Assembly: GCA_004380135.1 (NCBI GenBank) | Contig: QXCR01000003.1 | Location: forward strand, 124,001-188,000 | DNA from: Stemphylium vesicarium | Taxonomy: Eukaryota > Ascomycota > Dothideomycetes > Pleosporales > Pleosporaceae | Direction of reading: 5' to 3' | Length of the DNA stretch: 64,000 nt | In this document: piece by piece, positions 32,957 through 44,743 of the stretch | Layout of the letters: every line of letters starts with the position of its first letter | How positions within the stretch are numbered: position 1 is the first letter of the stretch | Program-made: the position numbers and the translations under genes | Notes under the pieces: generated by a model | Databases searched by the model: none | The model's input: the letters and a program-made list of their open reading frames with translations, nothing else | Told to the model about the DNA's origin: nothing

Positions 32957-34095
32957 CTACAGCTTTGATTTGACGGCCTCTGGATCCGCTACTTGTACCA
33001 TAATCTTACCTGGAAATTGTTAGCATGTCAAGTGGATAACAAAGCATAGCCAGACTCACCAGTATTCTTTCCCTCGAATAGACCAACCAAGGCCTCTTCC
33101 GCTTTCGTAATACCCCCCTTGATGACGGTCTCTTTCCGCTTGAGCTTGCCTTCTGACAGCCACTGCGCCAGTTCCTTCCTTGCCTCGGCGTACTTGTCGG
33201 CAAAGTCGAAAACAACGAAACCCTGCATGCGAATGCGCATGGAGATGATCATCATGTAGTTCTATCAAGATTAGCACCGCAATGTAGACGTGCCGTACCG
33301 ACATACCTTGGGTCCCTGTGGCTTTTTCTTGTTGTATTCTGAGATCGCGCCACACATGACGAACCTCGCAAAAGGTTTCGCGCGCGAGAGAGCGAGATCG
33401 AGAATCTCTCCACCAACGTTGTCAAAGTACACGTCGATCAGTCCTTTGGTAGCGGCCCTGAACTTTTTCGCGAACTCGGGATCTTTGTAATTGAGCGCAT
33501 CGTCGAAGCCAAGCTCTTCTTTGAGCCATGATACTTTGCTGTCTTCGCCTGCAAGACCAAGCACCGTCGCGCCCTTGAGCTTCGCAATTTGGCCGACTAC
33601 GCTTCCAGTCGCGCCGGCAGCGCCACTGACGACGACAAAGTCTCCCTTCTTGACCTGGCCGATCTCAAGGATACCAAAGTACGCTGTGAGACCGGTCATG
33701 CCCAGAACGCCAAGCGCGTCGGTTGGCACAGCGCCTTCGGGCAGATCCAGAGGCTCTACATGCTTCTCGTGGAGCACAGTGTACTCTGACCATCCACACA
33801 TACCGGTCGCATACGTGCCAACAGGGTACTCCTTGCTCTTGCTTGCAATGATGAGGCCAATGCCGCTGCCGCGCATCACCGCGCCAATCTCTACAGGCGG
33901 AATGTAGGACCGTGTTGGGTTGAGCCAGCCGCGCATCGCAGGGTCGAGAGAGAGGTAAAGGGTCTGGAAGATGACTTCTCCATCCTTGAGCGATGACGCG
34001 GATGGTACCTGCTGTTGCTTTGGCGTGAAGGTCTTACCGGCGACGACACCATCTTGCGGTCGCTCAGCGAGGTGGATTGAGGTGTACGACGGCAT
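32957..34095 (-). CDS. MDR reductase, prostaglandin reductase / NADP-dependent oxidoreductase type
   Basis: Three exons (33307-34095, 33060-33261, 32957-33009) encode 347 residues. An open frame extends upstream of the chosen ATG at 34095 but adds low-complexity sequence; MPSYTSIHLAERPQDG is the usual family N-terminus. Diagnostic blocks are TLYLSLDPAMRGWLNPTRSY, the Rossmann region VVSGAAGATGSVVGQIAKLKG, GLAGEDSKVSWLKEELGFDDALNYK and DVYFDNVGGEILD. The last exon of 53 bp supplies the end GKIMVQVADPEAVKSKL. Relatives reduce alpha,beta-unsaturated ketones and aldehydes with NADPH (leukotriene B4 dehydrogenase/alkenal reductase group) in the cytosol. No zinc ligands are present, as expected. 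Confidence 0.9.
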
Positions 34096-34766
34096 TTCGT
34101 TGCTTCTTTTGATAAGGGCCCGATTTGGTGATGATGGATAGTTGTAGGCGTCACGATAAATTGACTTTGAGGTCTCGAGGGGTAAGACCGAAGAGTTGCT
34201 GGTGAGCGTACGTCGTGAGATCAAGAAGAAAAAGAAAACAGAATGGCTGAAGCTACGGTTGGCGCCCGTTGTGTTTGTAGACGGCGTCCGCACAGATCAT
34301 CTCCACCGCTCCTGCCGGCGCTGCTGAAGATTGCGGAGAAAGATACCGAGGTTCGGGCGGTGGTTTCCTATTTCGGATTACGTGAACCTGCCATCCAACG
34401 GTACGCCCGTAGGATTACGGAGCCGAACAACCATACGTTCGAAATTTAAGTGATTAATGAACAGCAAACACAGATGTTGAGAGGCGAAATCAAGATGCAG
34501 AAAGTCGCTTGTGGCGAGGAAGTTGATCCGGTCGCAATGTTTGGTTCATCGTACAGTGGACGCATTGGTAAGTTGCGCGCTCTCCAGGAGCGTACGATGT
34601 TTTTTTATTGCATTCAAAGATATAGTCTCTTGTAATGGATCGAATTTGGCTCGGGGGAATCTAAAGGGCTCAGTTCTGAGCAACCCTTTCATCTCGCGGC
34701 AAGATTGCGACAATCATGGGTATACACAGCTATGGCCGTGTGGTGTCGACTGCTCAATCGAAACGT

Positions 34767-35677
34767 TTACTCTTCAGCCCCCTCCTCCATCTCGACATCT
34801 CCTTCCTCCTCTTCCCCGCCTTCTGCCCACCATAGCGTCGGGCCCAGACCGGGCTGGGCCATGGAACCCTGTACTTCTTGTCAGCTCGATGATTAATTAT
34901 CCAGAGTTTGAACAACTTACAATGACCCTCCAGGCTGTCGGGCGTTCTTCGATGATTTCGCCCTTGTCGTCTTTCTCTATGATCGTGGGTCGCTGATCGA
35001 ACCACTCTTCGTGCTCTACTCTGAACAAAACCGGCTCGCCCTTGTCGAAGAAGAGTTCCGTGCCTTCGGAATTCCATACCCAAACGTTCTCGGCTTTGGA
35101 GAAGGACGAGTTTTCCGGGAGATTCTGGTAAGGGATGAAGATCTCTGAAGTAAATTCAAGGTCGATGATGATGCCGTCTTCGTTCGAAGACTTAATTCGC
35201 CCGTAAATGATTTCACCACGGAAAGGGCGGAAGACAGTCATGCGGAACTCGACTGGATGGGATGTAAGTAAGGAGACTTTGGTGACATTACAGCTAGCAA
35301 CATACTGTTAACATTGACGAGTCCTGTGCCGTGACCGATCAGACCTTCGGTAGCTGATAAAAGATCCCACATGCAAAGGCAGAGCCCAATGTTGGGGACC
35401 ACCCTGTTACTGTACTTGTCGTTGACGACATCTTTGATTGCTTGCGCGCTAGGCTTCTCAAAGTCCTGCGGCTTGATCTGTATCAAGTCTTGAATCGTGG
35501 TCTAGGAGTAATTAGTTACGCGCCCACAAAGATTCACCACGACTGCTGGATTCGACACTCGGAAGCCACTGCGCGACCGTAGACTTTGCCTGTCTGAAAA
35601 TTTCGGCAGTCTGTCACCAGTGTTTCCAGCCTAGTGCAGAGCGACGTGAAGCTTAGGTTACTTACGAGTATGAACAT
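34767..35677 (-). CDS. RPC25: RNA polymerase III subunit Rpc25 (RPC8)
   Basis: Four exons (35666-35677, 35306-35501, 34921-35252, 34767-34868) encode 213 residues, essentially the yeast length. The first exon is only 12 bases (MFIL) and is followed by a 164-bp intron. Joining restores MFILTTIQDLIQIKP, the conserved N-terminus. The Rpb7-like N-terminal domain (VVNDKYSNRVVPNIGLCLCMWDLL) is followed by the OB-fold domain (FRPFRGEIIYGRIKSS, IFIPYQNLPENSSF, VWVWNSEGTELFFDKGEPVLFRVE). The end GLGPTLWW precedes a Glu-rich tail. The protein pairs with Rpc17 in the polymerase III stalk for tRNA and 5S initiation. It is divergently arranged with the NUFIP1-like gene, 302 bp apart. Confidence 0.93.
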
Positions 35678-35979
35678 GTTCGCAGCTTTGGAGGCTTCAT
35701 GGATTGATGTGTAAGGAGCGATCGTCACCTATACATAGTGATATACCTGGTAGAGTCAAAGGTGAGAGTCGCGATTTGGGTATCAGCTAGCGCGGCGCTA
35801 ACCGTATCGATAAGATCTTTTTGGCAGGCCGTCGGACCCCCGAGGCGCGTCTCATCTCCCGTCGCAACTTCTCACTTTTCTTCGCAACTGCCATGTACGG
35901 CCTTTGACATTCTGTTCTCCGAGCGCGCAATGCAATATTCATAATATAAGTTGTAATACATAACACTTCGAGTTCCAGC
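35678..35979. promoter_or_regulatory. divergent promoter between Rpc25 and NUFIP1-like genes
   Basis: This 302-bp gap separates the two ATGs. It must hold both core promoters. No TATA box at a standard position or specific operator is obvious. Confidence 0.4.
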
Positions 35980-37590
35980 ATGACCTTCAGATTTCCTCCT
36001 CCGCCTCCTCCGCCGCCAAAGGCAACGTCAAACGAACAGCCATACGCAAGCCAACGAGGTGGTCATAGTCGAGGAGGCGGTGATAGAGGTCGCGGAAGAG
36101 GTGGAAATCATAATAGAGGCGGCGGCTTCCACAGCTCTGCAGACAACTCACGGGGTGGCCATGGGCAGGATCGCGGGCGTGGAGACACGCGCGGCAGAGG
36201 CCAAAGAGGAGGGTATCAGAACAACAGGGGCGGTGGGAACATAAGGGGAGGCTTTAGTGCGGGCAATGCGAATGACCGGACGAATGCGCCAGCGGATGTT
36301 GCCTCCCAGCAAGGTCATGCCAACCCTTCGTTCTCTGGCAATGCGACAGGCCAGACTCAGACGCAGCAGCAGGTCGACCCCAACACCTTTGCCCAGGTCA
36401 TGTCGTATATGTCGACTCCAGCCGGAGTGCAATCAATGGCCGCGTTCGCGAATCACACGACGAGTACCGGAAACGCCGCCGCTCCCTACCCGCCGTCTTC
36501 ACCACCCGCACATAGCCCTTCAGGTCCTCGCTATTCTCCGCCCCAGCATGCCGGCCAGAAGCGAAAGCTGAATGAGCGAAACAACAACGCGCAATCGCAA
36601 CGAAACCAGCCAAAACAAGGCTCGAAACCGCCGCGAGCGAAGGCTGCTGTCCCTCCGCAAGTCCCCAGCTTTGGCTTCTCCCTGCCACCGCCTTCGATCG
36701 TAAAGCCCGATAACAAAAAGCGCAAGGTCAATCTGGGACTTTCACAGCAGCCTACTCAGCACGACAGTAGCGATGAGGACATTGACGAAGAGGCTGCATA
36801 CTCGGAGAAGCTGAAGGGTGGGGGTTTCGCGTTCGAGCACGAAGGAGAAACCATCACAATACAAACAGGGGCTGAAGTTGCGGCATGGATCAAGGATCGG
36901 AGAAAGAACTTTCCCACACAGGAGAGGATCACGGAGAAGGAAGCAGAGGCCGCGAAGAAGCGCATGGCTGAGCTTGACTTTCTACGCAGGATGCAAGGAA
37001 AACCGCCAAAAGAGCCAGCCAGTGATGCTCCTACACAGTCCAAGAAGGCTCGTCAAAGCAGCAAGATTGATGTTGCGAAGCAAGAGGCGGAGCAGAAGAA
37101 ACAGGAAGAACTTGCTGCGTTGCGACAGAAGCTACATGCAAGCATGGTAAAAAAGCAATCGACACCCGCCGTGGTAGACCTTGGACTGGGATACGATAGC
37201 GAGACAGAGTCAGAAAAGCAAAGCTCAGTTGTTTCAGAGTCATCAGTAGTGTCAAGCTCGGAAGAGTCCGAACCAGAGTCAGAGTCAGACGATAGCGACG
37301 ATGCTCCGGAACCTGTGTCCTCCAAAGCGGCTCCACCCACCATTAGAGTGCCGCCACCTCCGCCAGCAAAGTCCCAAACGGAGTCGAAGAGCACCAGAAT
37401 GTGCAGCAATTGGAAGCGAAATGGGAAGTGCCCGTACTACAGCAAATGCAAATACCAGCATCCTTCAAAGGAAGACGACACCAAGCTCACAAGTCTCTAC
37501 GAGCGCATGGTAGAACAAGAGCTCGTCAAAGCGGATCAGTTGGCGCTCGATGCGATCAAGTATCTAGGACAGAACGGATTCCTGGGGTAA
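35980..37590 (+). CDS. NUFIP1/Rsa1-like CCCH zinc-finger RNA-binding protein
   Basis: A single exon encodes 536 residues. It starts with a poly-proline run (FRFPPPPPPPP), then a long RGG/RG-rich segment (about residues 26-95) and a Gln/Pro-rich spacer. The conserved NUFIP1 motif is at about residues 265-330 (AYSEKLKGGGFAFEHEGETITIQTGAEVAAWIKDRRKNFPT). A coiled, basic segment and a Ser/Glu-rich acidic stretch follow, then one CCCH finger near the end (MCSNWKRNGKCPYYSKCKYQHP). The NUFIP1 peptide binds Snu13/15.5K and recruits assembly factors for box C/D snoRNPs; RGG boxes bind RNA. The architecture fits a nuclear snoRNP assembly factor. The stop is 28 bp from that of the convergent cupin gene. 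Confidence 0.88.
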   Translation: MTFRFPPPPPPPPKATSNEQPYASQRGGHSRGGGDRGRGRGGNHNRGGGFHSSADNSRGGHGQDRGRGDTRGRGQRGGYQNNRGGGNIRGGFSAGNANDRTNAPADVASQQGHANPSFSGNATGQTQTQQQVDPNTFAQVMSYMSTPAGVQSMAAFANHTTSTGNAAAPYPPSSPPAHSPSGPRYSPPQHAGQKRKLNERNNNAQSQRNQPKQGSKPPRAKAAVPPQVPSFGFSLPPPSIVKPDNKKRKVNLGLSQQPTQHDSSDEDIDEEAAYSEKLKGGGFAFEHEGETITIQTGAEVAAWIKDRRKNFPTQERITEKEAEAAKKRMAELDFLRRMQGKPPKEPASDAPTQSKKARQSSKIDVAKQEAEQKKQEELAALRQKLHASMVKKQSTPAVVDLGLGYDSETESEKQSSVVSESSVVSSSEESEPESESDDSDDAPEPVSSKAAPPTIRVPPPPPAKSQTESKSTRMCSNWKRNGKCPYYSKCKYQHPSKEDDTKLTSLYERMVEQELVKADQLALDAIKYLGQNGFLG

Positions 37591-37618
37591 ACGCCTTTTT
37601 GTAGCAATGAGTGTGGCA

Positions 37619-38028
37619 TTACTCTCCGATGACATATGTACATCCCTCACTCCCCACCCAAACCTCATGCATCTTTTGCGCGTCGACATCCCATCTCGCG
37701 CCGGGACCTATAGTCTCCTTTTTCGCGTCCGGGTCATTAGGGTATGTGTAGGTTATAGAACCGTCGAGAACAAGATGGGTAGTCTTGCAGCTATGCTTGT
37801 GTGGCGAATAATGCGCATTGCTATGTGACAGTCAGCTAGAAGTAAAGAGGTAAATAATCAGTAATAAACATACGGGCTATCCGTCCAGGTAAAAACATGA
37901 CCAAAACCCCACGATCGGACCTCGCTCTCTGCTTCCTTCCGTGACTTTACCATGGTGACTGTGTGCGGTTTCAAGATTGTGAAGAAGTTGGGATACGCGC
38001 CAGACGGAGAATAAGGCGGGCGGCACAT
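37619..38028 (-). CDS. small cupin-domain protein
   Basis: Two exons (37874-38028, 37619-37820) over a 53-bp intron encode 118 residues. No single frame covers it, so it is easy to miss. The joined protein reads TMVKSRKEAESEVRSWGFGHVFTW, then TDSPNAHYSPHKHSCKTTHLVLDGS, then GPGARWDVDAQKMHEVWVGSEGCTYVIGE. The HxH pair, the later His and the GxGDR-like turn fit a single-domain cupin, and I recognise the GCTYVIGE ending from a conserved fungal family of unknown function. The start is uncertain: ATGs at 38091 and 38028 are both in frame; the shorter is used. The two 3' ends with the NUFIP1-like gene nearly touch. Confidence 0.75.
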
Positions 38029-38400
38029 GGTTGGACCCTGAGTGACGTCGATGCAGCTTGGCGAGGCGGGCGGCTCGTCCCAAGGGCACATGTTAGAGCC
38101 TAGAACGCGTAAACACGGCAATCCTGCTTGCTCTGACAGCTTTCGCCCAGGCGCATACAACGGCGAGCGCTGGCGTGTCATTGTCTCATGGGTTCAGGCC
38201 ACGGTATGCGCCCGCCCCACCAATTGGAGACATCAAACGCCGATGCGGCAGCCAAGGCAGGCTCGAGCTGGACATGAGGTTATTGCGCCCACGTCAACGT
38301 CGCGGGCCGCGTTTCCTACACCACCAAACTCACTTCTTCTCCCGCAATTCTCATACCCTCTACCTACTCCAGTGCTGCCGCATACCCAGCACCCTACACA
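38029..38400. other. divergent promoter, cupin and phospholipase C
   Basis: This 372-bp gap separates the cupin ATG (minus) from the phospholipase C ATG (plus). It is C-rich on the plus strand over its last 150 bp, as in many fungal core promoters. No specific site was identified. Confidence 0.4.
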
Positions 38401-40900
38401 ATGCCTAACCCCGCTAAAGATAGCAAGCTGGGTGCTCCCAAGATCAACAACCCTCAACTCCAAGCTGGTGGAGGCACAGCTTCAGCGTCAGCCAAAGCCC
38501 GCACCGTCGACGACCTAGCAAACCTCGAAACCTACCTCCAGCAAGTATACCAAGATGTCACGAGCCGGTACGATTTGGCAACCAAAGAGGGACAACTTGC
38601 CTGGCTGAAGGAGCAGAATGGCCCAGATGAAGTGGAACAGCACGCAGAGTTCCTGGGCGACGGATCATTCCCGTCTTTTGCGAGGTACTTTATGTCAGGC
38701 CTTGCCAACGTGATGCAGCCAGCACAACCCGTCGACGAGTCACACCCAGTCTCCGACTACTTCATTTCCTCGAGCCACAACACATACCTCACTGGAAACC
38801 AACTCTCGAGCGACTCCAGTGTTGATGCCTACAAGAACGTGCTCATGCGTGGTTGTCGCTGCGTCGAGGTCGATGTCTGGGACGGGGACGAGCTATCCGA
38901 CTCCAGCTCCGACGAGGAAGCTGCGATGGGCAATCCAGGAGCAAACGACATGAAGAAGGAGAAGAAGAAATCAAAGTCCGGTCTCGGCATTCGGAAGCGG
39001 CTAGCTATGAAGTTTGGGAAAAAGGACAGGTCCGATGACGAAGAAGAGGAAACGTCATCACCGCCCCAGCAAGACGACCAGAAAGTGCAGCCTTGGCACT
39101 CGTCCTCGTACACATCGAGGGCTGAGCCCAGAGTCTTACACGGCTACACCTTGACCAAAGACATGACCTTCCGCGCCGTGTGCGCCACCATCCGCGACTA
39201 CGCTTTCGCTGCCTCCAATCTGCCCCTGATAGTTAGTCTGGAGGTACATACCGGACCTGAGCAGCAGGAGATTATGGTCGAGCTCATGGAAGAGTACTGG
39301 AAGGGCATGTTACTCGACCGGCCACTTGACCCAGAGCAAAGCTTGAACACGGTTGGCCTGCCCACACTCAAGGAGTTGGAGAACAGGATTCTCGTCAAGG
39401 TCAAGCGCGGTCATATCAAGCCTTCGCCCAATGATTTGCAACCCACGACAACAGGCACGTCGGCACCACCACTAGAGCAAACCGCAAGCGCCGAGTCCGT
39501 AGAGTCAGAAGATGAAGTTGGTCCAGACGGCGAGAAGAAAGCTCCCGCACCCAAGCCCAAGATCATTGAGTCGTTGGCGCGATTGGGCGTCTACTTTGGT
39601 GGCTACTCTTACAAGAGCCTCGACACACTAGAGGCAAAGGTTCCCACCCACATCTTCTCGCTATCCGAAGGAACCTTGATGGAGCTTCACGAAACAGATC
39701 CGAAGGGACTTTTCGGTCACAACAAACACTACTTCATGCGCGCGTACCCCAAGGGTCTACGATTAACCTCGTCGAACTTAAACCCATCCGTCTTCTGGCG
39801 CACCGGCGTCCAAATTGTCGCCCTCAACTGGCAACGCTGGGACGGCGGTATGATGCAAAACGAAGCCATGTTCGCCGGCACCGCGGGTTGGGTGCTGAAG
39901 CCCGAAGGCTATCGCAGCACCAGCAATGCGCCAACCCAGAAAGAAGCCATTGTCCGTCAAGACATGGACCTCAGCATCGAGTTCATCGCAGGCCAAAACA
40001 TACCCCTACCACCTGAAGAAGACGACCCGAAGGACTTCAAGCCTTATGTCAAAGTCGAGCTACACGTCGAGTCGCACGAGGAGCGCAACGCGGAACCCGT
40101 GCCTGGCAATGGCAGGAGTCAAAAGGGCGACTACAAACTGAAAACTAAGACGGCAAAGGGCCCGAACCCGGACTTTGGCCGCGAAGTTATGAAGTTCGAT
40201 GATGTCTATGGCGTCACGGATGAACTGACTTTTGTCAGGTGAGTTTTTTTCATCTTTTTTTCCTATCCTTCGCTTTTACACGCCCTGTGTATGCACCTCG
40301 CCTTGCCGTAATACCAGCGTCCCCCTCGCATCCATGCATTCCTGCCGGTTTTACCAAAGAACACGCTCGTTCTGCATGTGTACACTCCGACCTGGTCTGG
40401 TCTGGCCACCACTGCATTCTTTTGCTGTATACGCACGATCCCGCGGTTCCACAGCGCGCCCTCAGGGTGGCTTACTGGCAACGACGCTTGTCGTACAGTG
40501 GCGGGGGTCGGATCTAACAACTGCACTTGCCCGTGTCAGCTCCCAGAGCTGCGGGCTGTCGCCATGTCGTTTTGCTTTTCCTCCTTTCGACTCTGATCTA
40601 GGCGTATACCGCCTTCTCGCCTCCCCTACCCTCACACCGCACATCCATCTCGCCCTTCAGCATACCATCCTTTCCTACGTACGCAAACTAATGCACTTCT
40701 CCCGCAGATTCAAAGTCATGGACGACGAACGCATAAGCGATGATCTCGCTGCTTGGGCTTGTTTCCGCCTTGATCGCTTGCAACCTGGATACCGCTTCCT
40801 GCATCTCTACGATGCGAACGGTGTTGTATCAAAGGGTGTGCTGTTAGTTCGCATTACGAAGACGATTCGAACGGGTGGTGTGGGCGTGAGTTCCGTTTAG
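38401..40900 (+). CDS. phosphoinositide-specific phospholipase C, delta-like
   Basis: Two exons (38401-40238, 40708-40900) encode 676 residues. A short N-terminal helical part precedes the X domain: H126 in SSSHNTYLTG, then EVDVWDG (the calcium-binding Glu and Asp) and the second catalytic His in VLHGYTLT. Between these two blocks sits a roughly 80-residue insertion of acidic Ser/Asp and Lys-rich runs. The Y domain covers SLARLGVYFGGYSYKSLD to GWVLKPEGYRS, and a C2 domain follows, ended by exon 2. Clear EF-hand and PH domains are not visible. The enzyme cleaves PIP2 to IP3 and diacylglycerol at the plasma membrane. The 469-bp intron inside the C2 domain is far longer than any other intron here. 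Confidence 0.92.
40239..40707 (+). other. unusually long intron of phospholipase C gene
   Basis: The donor GTGAGT and acceptor CCCGCAG are good, and joining gives ELTFVRFKVMDDERISDDL, the expected C2-domain continuation. At 469 bp it is about eight times the local norm. It contains open frames in two phases but none resembles the family. Confidence 0.7.
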
Positions 40901-43900
40901 AGAACTGGGCTGCGCTGGAACGGGTTGGGCTGGCTCCGGGGGTTGCAGTTGTTTGGTGGTGGTGCTTATGACAACGGATGCTTGTGGTATTGACATGTTA
41001 TCCTTTTCCGCTCAAGCTCAGTGCTGAAGTGTTAGCATGCAAGAGAACCTGTCACTCTCCTTTCCCCTTTGAACTAGCCCGTCGAATGCTGCATGCTCGC
41101 TCGTGAAATTGTTGTTGTGGTCATTAGGAGTGCATTCTTTTGAGGTCTAGAAAACAATGAGGAAAGGAGGAGAGAAGGAGTTTGGACTAGCATTCTTTGG
41201 ACACATATTCGCTGGGGAGGGAGGGAGAGAGAGAAAAAGAGCTTGTGAAATTGGTGTTTTAGCAATAGAAAAAGCGAGATGGCTTTCTCACACATCTGTT
41301 ATCGAGAGGATGTGCATCCATGGCAGATGAAGCATTTCTTATTGTTTTCTGCGCTTGGGACTCACATTTTATTTCGAGAAACGGTATGAGTGCGTGCAAC
41401 GATAATAGCGATATGTATTTACAACATCGCGCTTGTTGTTTGTCAATAGGTCATCCGAGGTTCTTTCCCCTTCTCAGCATTGTCGATGTTGATCTGATCC
41501 ATTGAACTTATCATCCATGTGTTTCCTCGTGGGTGTACAAAGCTTTTCTTCTAGACAGATGTGAGACTCTTGATACAAGAGTACATTGATCTTCGACATG
41601 GTTGATGATCGCCCTGTTCCTTTTTGAGTCCCGACAGTTTTGATTTCGGCGACGACTCAACCCAACACATGAGCTGTCGTTTCCATGTCGAATTCGTGAC
41701 AAGGTTTCACACTGACGTGAAGCAGCCGGTTTCCGATCCGAATATCGTGATCGCCCAACGCAACCGGATATTTGGTACCGTCGCTTCCCAAACACAGACT
41801 GTAAATGTCGCGACTGTGTGACATGTGTGTTGGGCGGATCAAGCGAGATGAACACCCGCATATCCGCTTACACGCGGCTCTGCCGTCGTATGGCAAAACG
41901 AGATTCCTCGTTAGGAATCGCCTTCCGTACCTCTCCGCAAAACTCATAGGCGCCTCCTTGCTTGATCCACAAAGTCGGGACTTTGTGTCAGCATCGCTTC
42001 GCTCAATTCGAAATCTAGCAGATCAATCCGTGAAGAAAGAGCTCAGTCGGATAGACATGGTAGTACCTGCAATGTATCTGCCGTTGACCGGAAGTCGTAA
42101 AAGAGTAGACGTACTTTGAGGCGACTGATCGTGGCACGGTGCAAAAACATCATAATTGAGTGCTGCAGACTAGCTGTCGGGGCGACTTCAGAGACTGCAT
42201 GGGTGTACGGCGCACTTGATCCGCGCTCATTGTGCGCGGGTCGAATAACGTGGTGCAACCAGAGCCATCTTGCCTAATCCGCACGTGGTTTTTGATACGT
42301 ATTCTCCGGGACAGATATCTTGATCACCGTAAAGAGTAGGTTATAGAACTTGTAGAGCGACTGGTGTAAGCTCAACTGACGGTCCAGAAGAGGCATCTGA
42401 TAAGGGAGGGGTGATAGGCCGGGCCGTTTTCTGTGTCTGTATCAGCGTGACCGTTTTCCCGTCAACTATCGATTACCTGATGCGGATCGTCAAAGATTAT
42501 GGCGGTGGCGGATCGGCAGACGCTGATCGTGACGAACCTTTGCTACAAAGATTTGCGCCGCGTTGAGAGAAGTTAGGTATGATACTGCCGTAGCGTGTAC
42601 CGCGCATGTACTAACCCAGAACTCGGAAGAGATGCACAAGGAATGATGCGCATATGTACGCCTATACCACTGCAAATTAGTTCTATGGACCGTTTGGGCT
42701 CAGGGCTGAGCTCGAGATTCGTTCCTGAAATATCTGTACTCTGGAGAGTAGTAAAAGGTGCCATACTACGATCACATTCCAACTATAGCGGTGAACGGGA
42801 CGGGCCCTTAGCTCACTACCTAGCGAGAGGAGATGCTAGATCGATCGACGCCCGGGTCTTTGGTTCCACGATGTACAGTGCCGCTACACCCGTGTAGATA
42901 TGGCGCGCCAACGACGCCGGCTGCTTGAAGACTTGTCGTGGATGCCAGACAAACGTGGTGCATTATGATCCATTTGCAGTCGCGCTATTGTCGTTCCTCA
43001 TCGAGTATTCCCTACGCGTGTAGTTTCGTGTCGGGTCACAGACATTCAAGGAAGCGGTACAACCAGGGTTTGAAAAGCTTGCTCAACAGGGAAATAACCA
43101 GAGCTGCAAAGGGGCCATAGATAGACGCACCATTGCCGTCGCAAATTGGACGCAAATAGTTAACCGGTGTCAATACGTTGGCGCAGCGTGTGGGACAAGG
43201 GTGACAGTTATCGAAAATACCACACGGGTCGTAGATGGCAGTGTTGCTGGGGATGTCAAATGGATCTTTCAAACGTCTCGTCCCGCCTGTAATTACCGAA
43301 ACGAGCAGAAAAAGAACCAAGGGACGTAGATGTGTTGCGACCCACGCAGCGGGCACTACAAGGACCCAGTCTTCAATCGAGGATTCTTCTGAGTGGCCAG
43401 CTTGGCAAAAAGTATCGTGCCGCAGGTAGACGCCTCAAGGCCCCTAGTAATCAATGCGGTGACGGCATCCCTATACCCTTTAGATGCCGAAAATCTGAGA
43501 CGGATCGATCGATAGATATGTTTTGTGGCTAGAAGCCAGGGTCTTCCGATGAGCGGTAAAGGGGGCCGGGGATTGCTAGAAGCAAAAGCGAGCAATAGTC
43601 AGTACCGGTAATCGCAAAAGCAGAAGATCTGACTGCTTGAATCTGCCATCATGGTTACCATCGCTACATCAATCGTCGGTGCTGTGCAACATTGCAACTC
43701 TGTACAACGAGGAAACGGGAATTCAATGAGCTAGACATGAAAGAGGTGAGGATGGAAGATATTCATCATTCTCCCATGGAGAGGGAATAGATCTGGCCAT
43801 GCTAGCACGGTCCCGCCACGACAGTGCCACACAGAGGCGTATTTTCAAAGGCGGGGATGGTGCGCAAGTTTGCTCGCGGTTGCAGATTGCCGTTGCTTTG

Positions 43901-44643
43901 GATCATCGGCTTGCTTAGCGCCAAACTTGAGAAAACGAAAAACTGACAGGGCTCAGCGACACCAGTAAAGTCCAGCATGTCGCACTGAGCAAGGATTAGG
44001 CCCTTCAGAGCGAATTGCAAGTAGAATTCTCACCGGTGAGCATGCAGAATTTGGCGTGCTGTCATGATGACGGCGGGACACAATGGAAGAGATTTGCTGG
44101 GCAACCTTTACACTTGTAGTCGATGGCTGGTGCTTTTTGCAAGATTGTTGTTTCTTTTTCTGGCGATGCACCGCATGATGCGGCTCCGTTAACCATACAC
44201 TGGGGAGGATCGATATCCATGTCTTTTGTGATCCCGGTGTATACAGCTGTTCGCGATGTTGCAGGCCCATTGGAGATTGATACATCGGGTCGGAAGTCTA
44301 GCGTCTCCAGCGCACTGGCTGATATGTACCTGGCTGCATGTACCCAGTCATGTGGGACAGCATGGCGCACGCCTTCCAAAACTGCCATCGTTGACGAAGC
44401 ACGATGGCCCATGCAGGTCATGCAGAGGCAGAGTGTAAGAAGGAGCTGTCTTCTTGAGAGCGGAACGGTGCATGCCGACGCGGGCGCCACAAGCGTGGTG
44501 CGATGTACATGAGTTACTCTGATGTTAGAGGAAATGCCGTTTAGGAAAGCCGGCATAGGTATAAAGACTTGTCAGCTGTCTGATTAGAGAGCTATCGATC
44601 AACGCATCTTCGCTCTTCAGCACTCACCGCGCGACTACACTCG
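40901..44643. other. gene-poor region
   Basis: About 3.7 kb lacks a recognisable gene. A GA-rich tract (41150-41250) follows the phospholipase gene. Minus-strand frames look partly protein-like: 41657-41798 joined to an exon ending at 41872 by a good 73-bp intron; 43036-43356 with two hydrophobic stretches and six Cys; and 44062-44556. None has an ATG plus a complete exon chain that I can support. It may hold decayed or fast-evolving secreted-protein genes. Confidence 0.4.
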
Positions 44644-44743
44644 CTTGACCGATTGTCCGTTTGCGTTCATCTCTTTGCTCATCTATCCAAATCCGGACCA
44701 TCTTCTGGCGTCTGTCCCGTGTGCTCCTTTTCGCAAGTGCATC

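Noticed and set aside
40232..40900. 222-codon frame overlapping the end of phospholipase C
   Set aside because: It reads through the 469-bp intron in the frame of exon 2; splicing gives the proper C2 domain.
41150..41250. Second G-quadruplex at the GA-rich tract
   Set aside because: Only three G runs of three or more occur together.
41657..41872. Possible two-exon gene on the minus strand
   Set aside because: Intron looks good but the 5' exon has no ATG before an in-frame TGA; incomplete.
43036..43356. Possible small secreted protein on the minus strand
   Set aside because: The frame begins with GTG and no ATG-bearing upstream exon could be assembled, so it is not listed as a gene.
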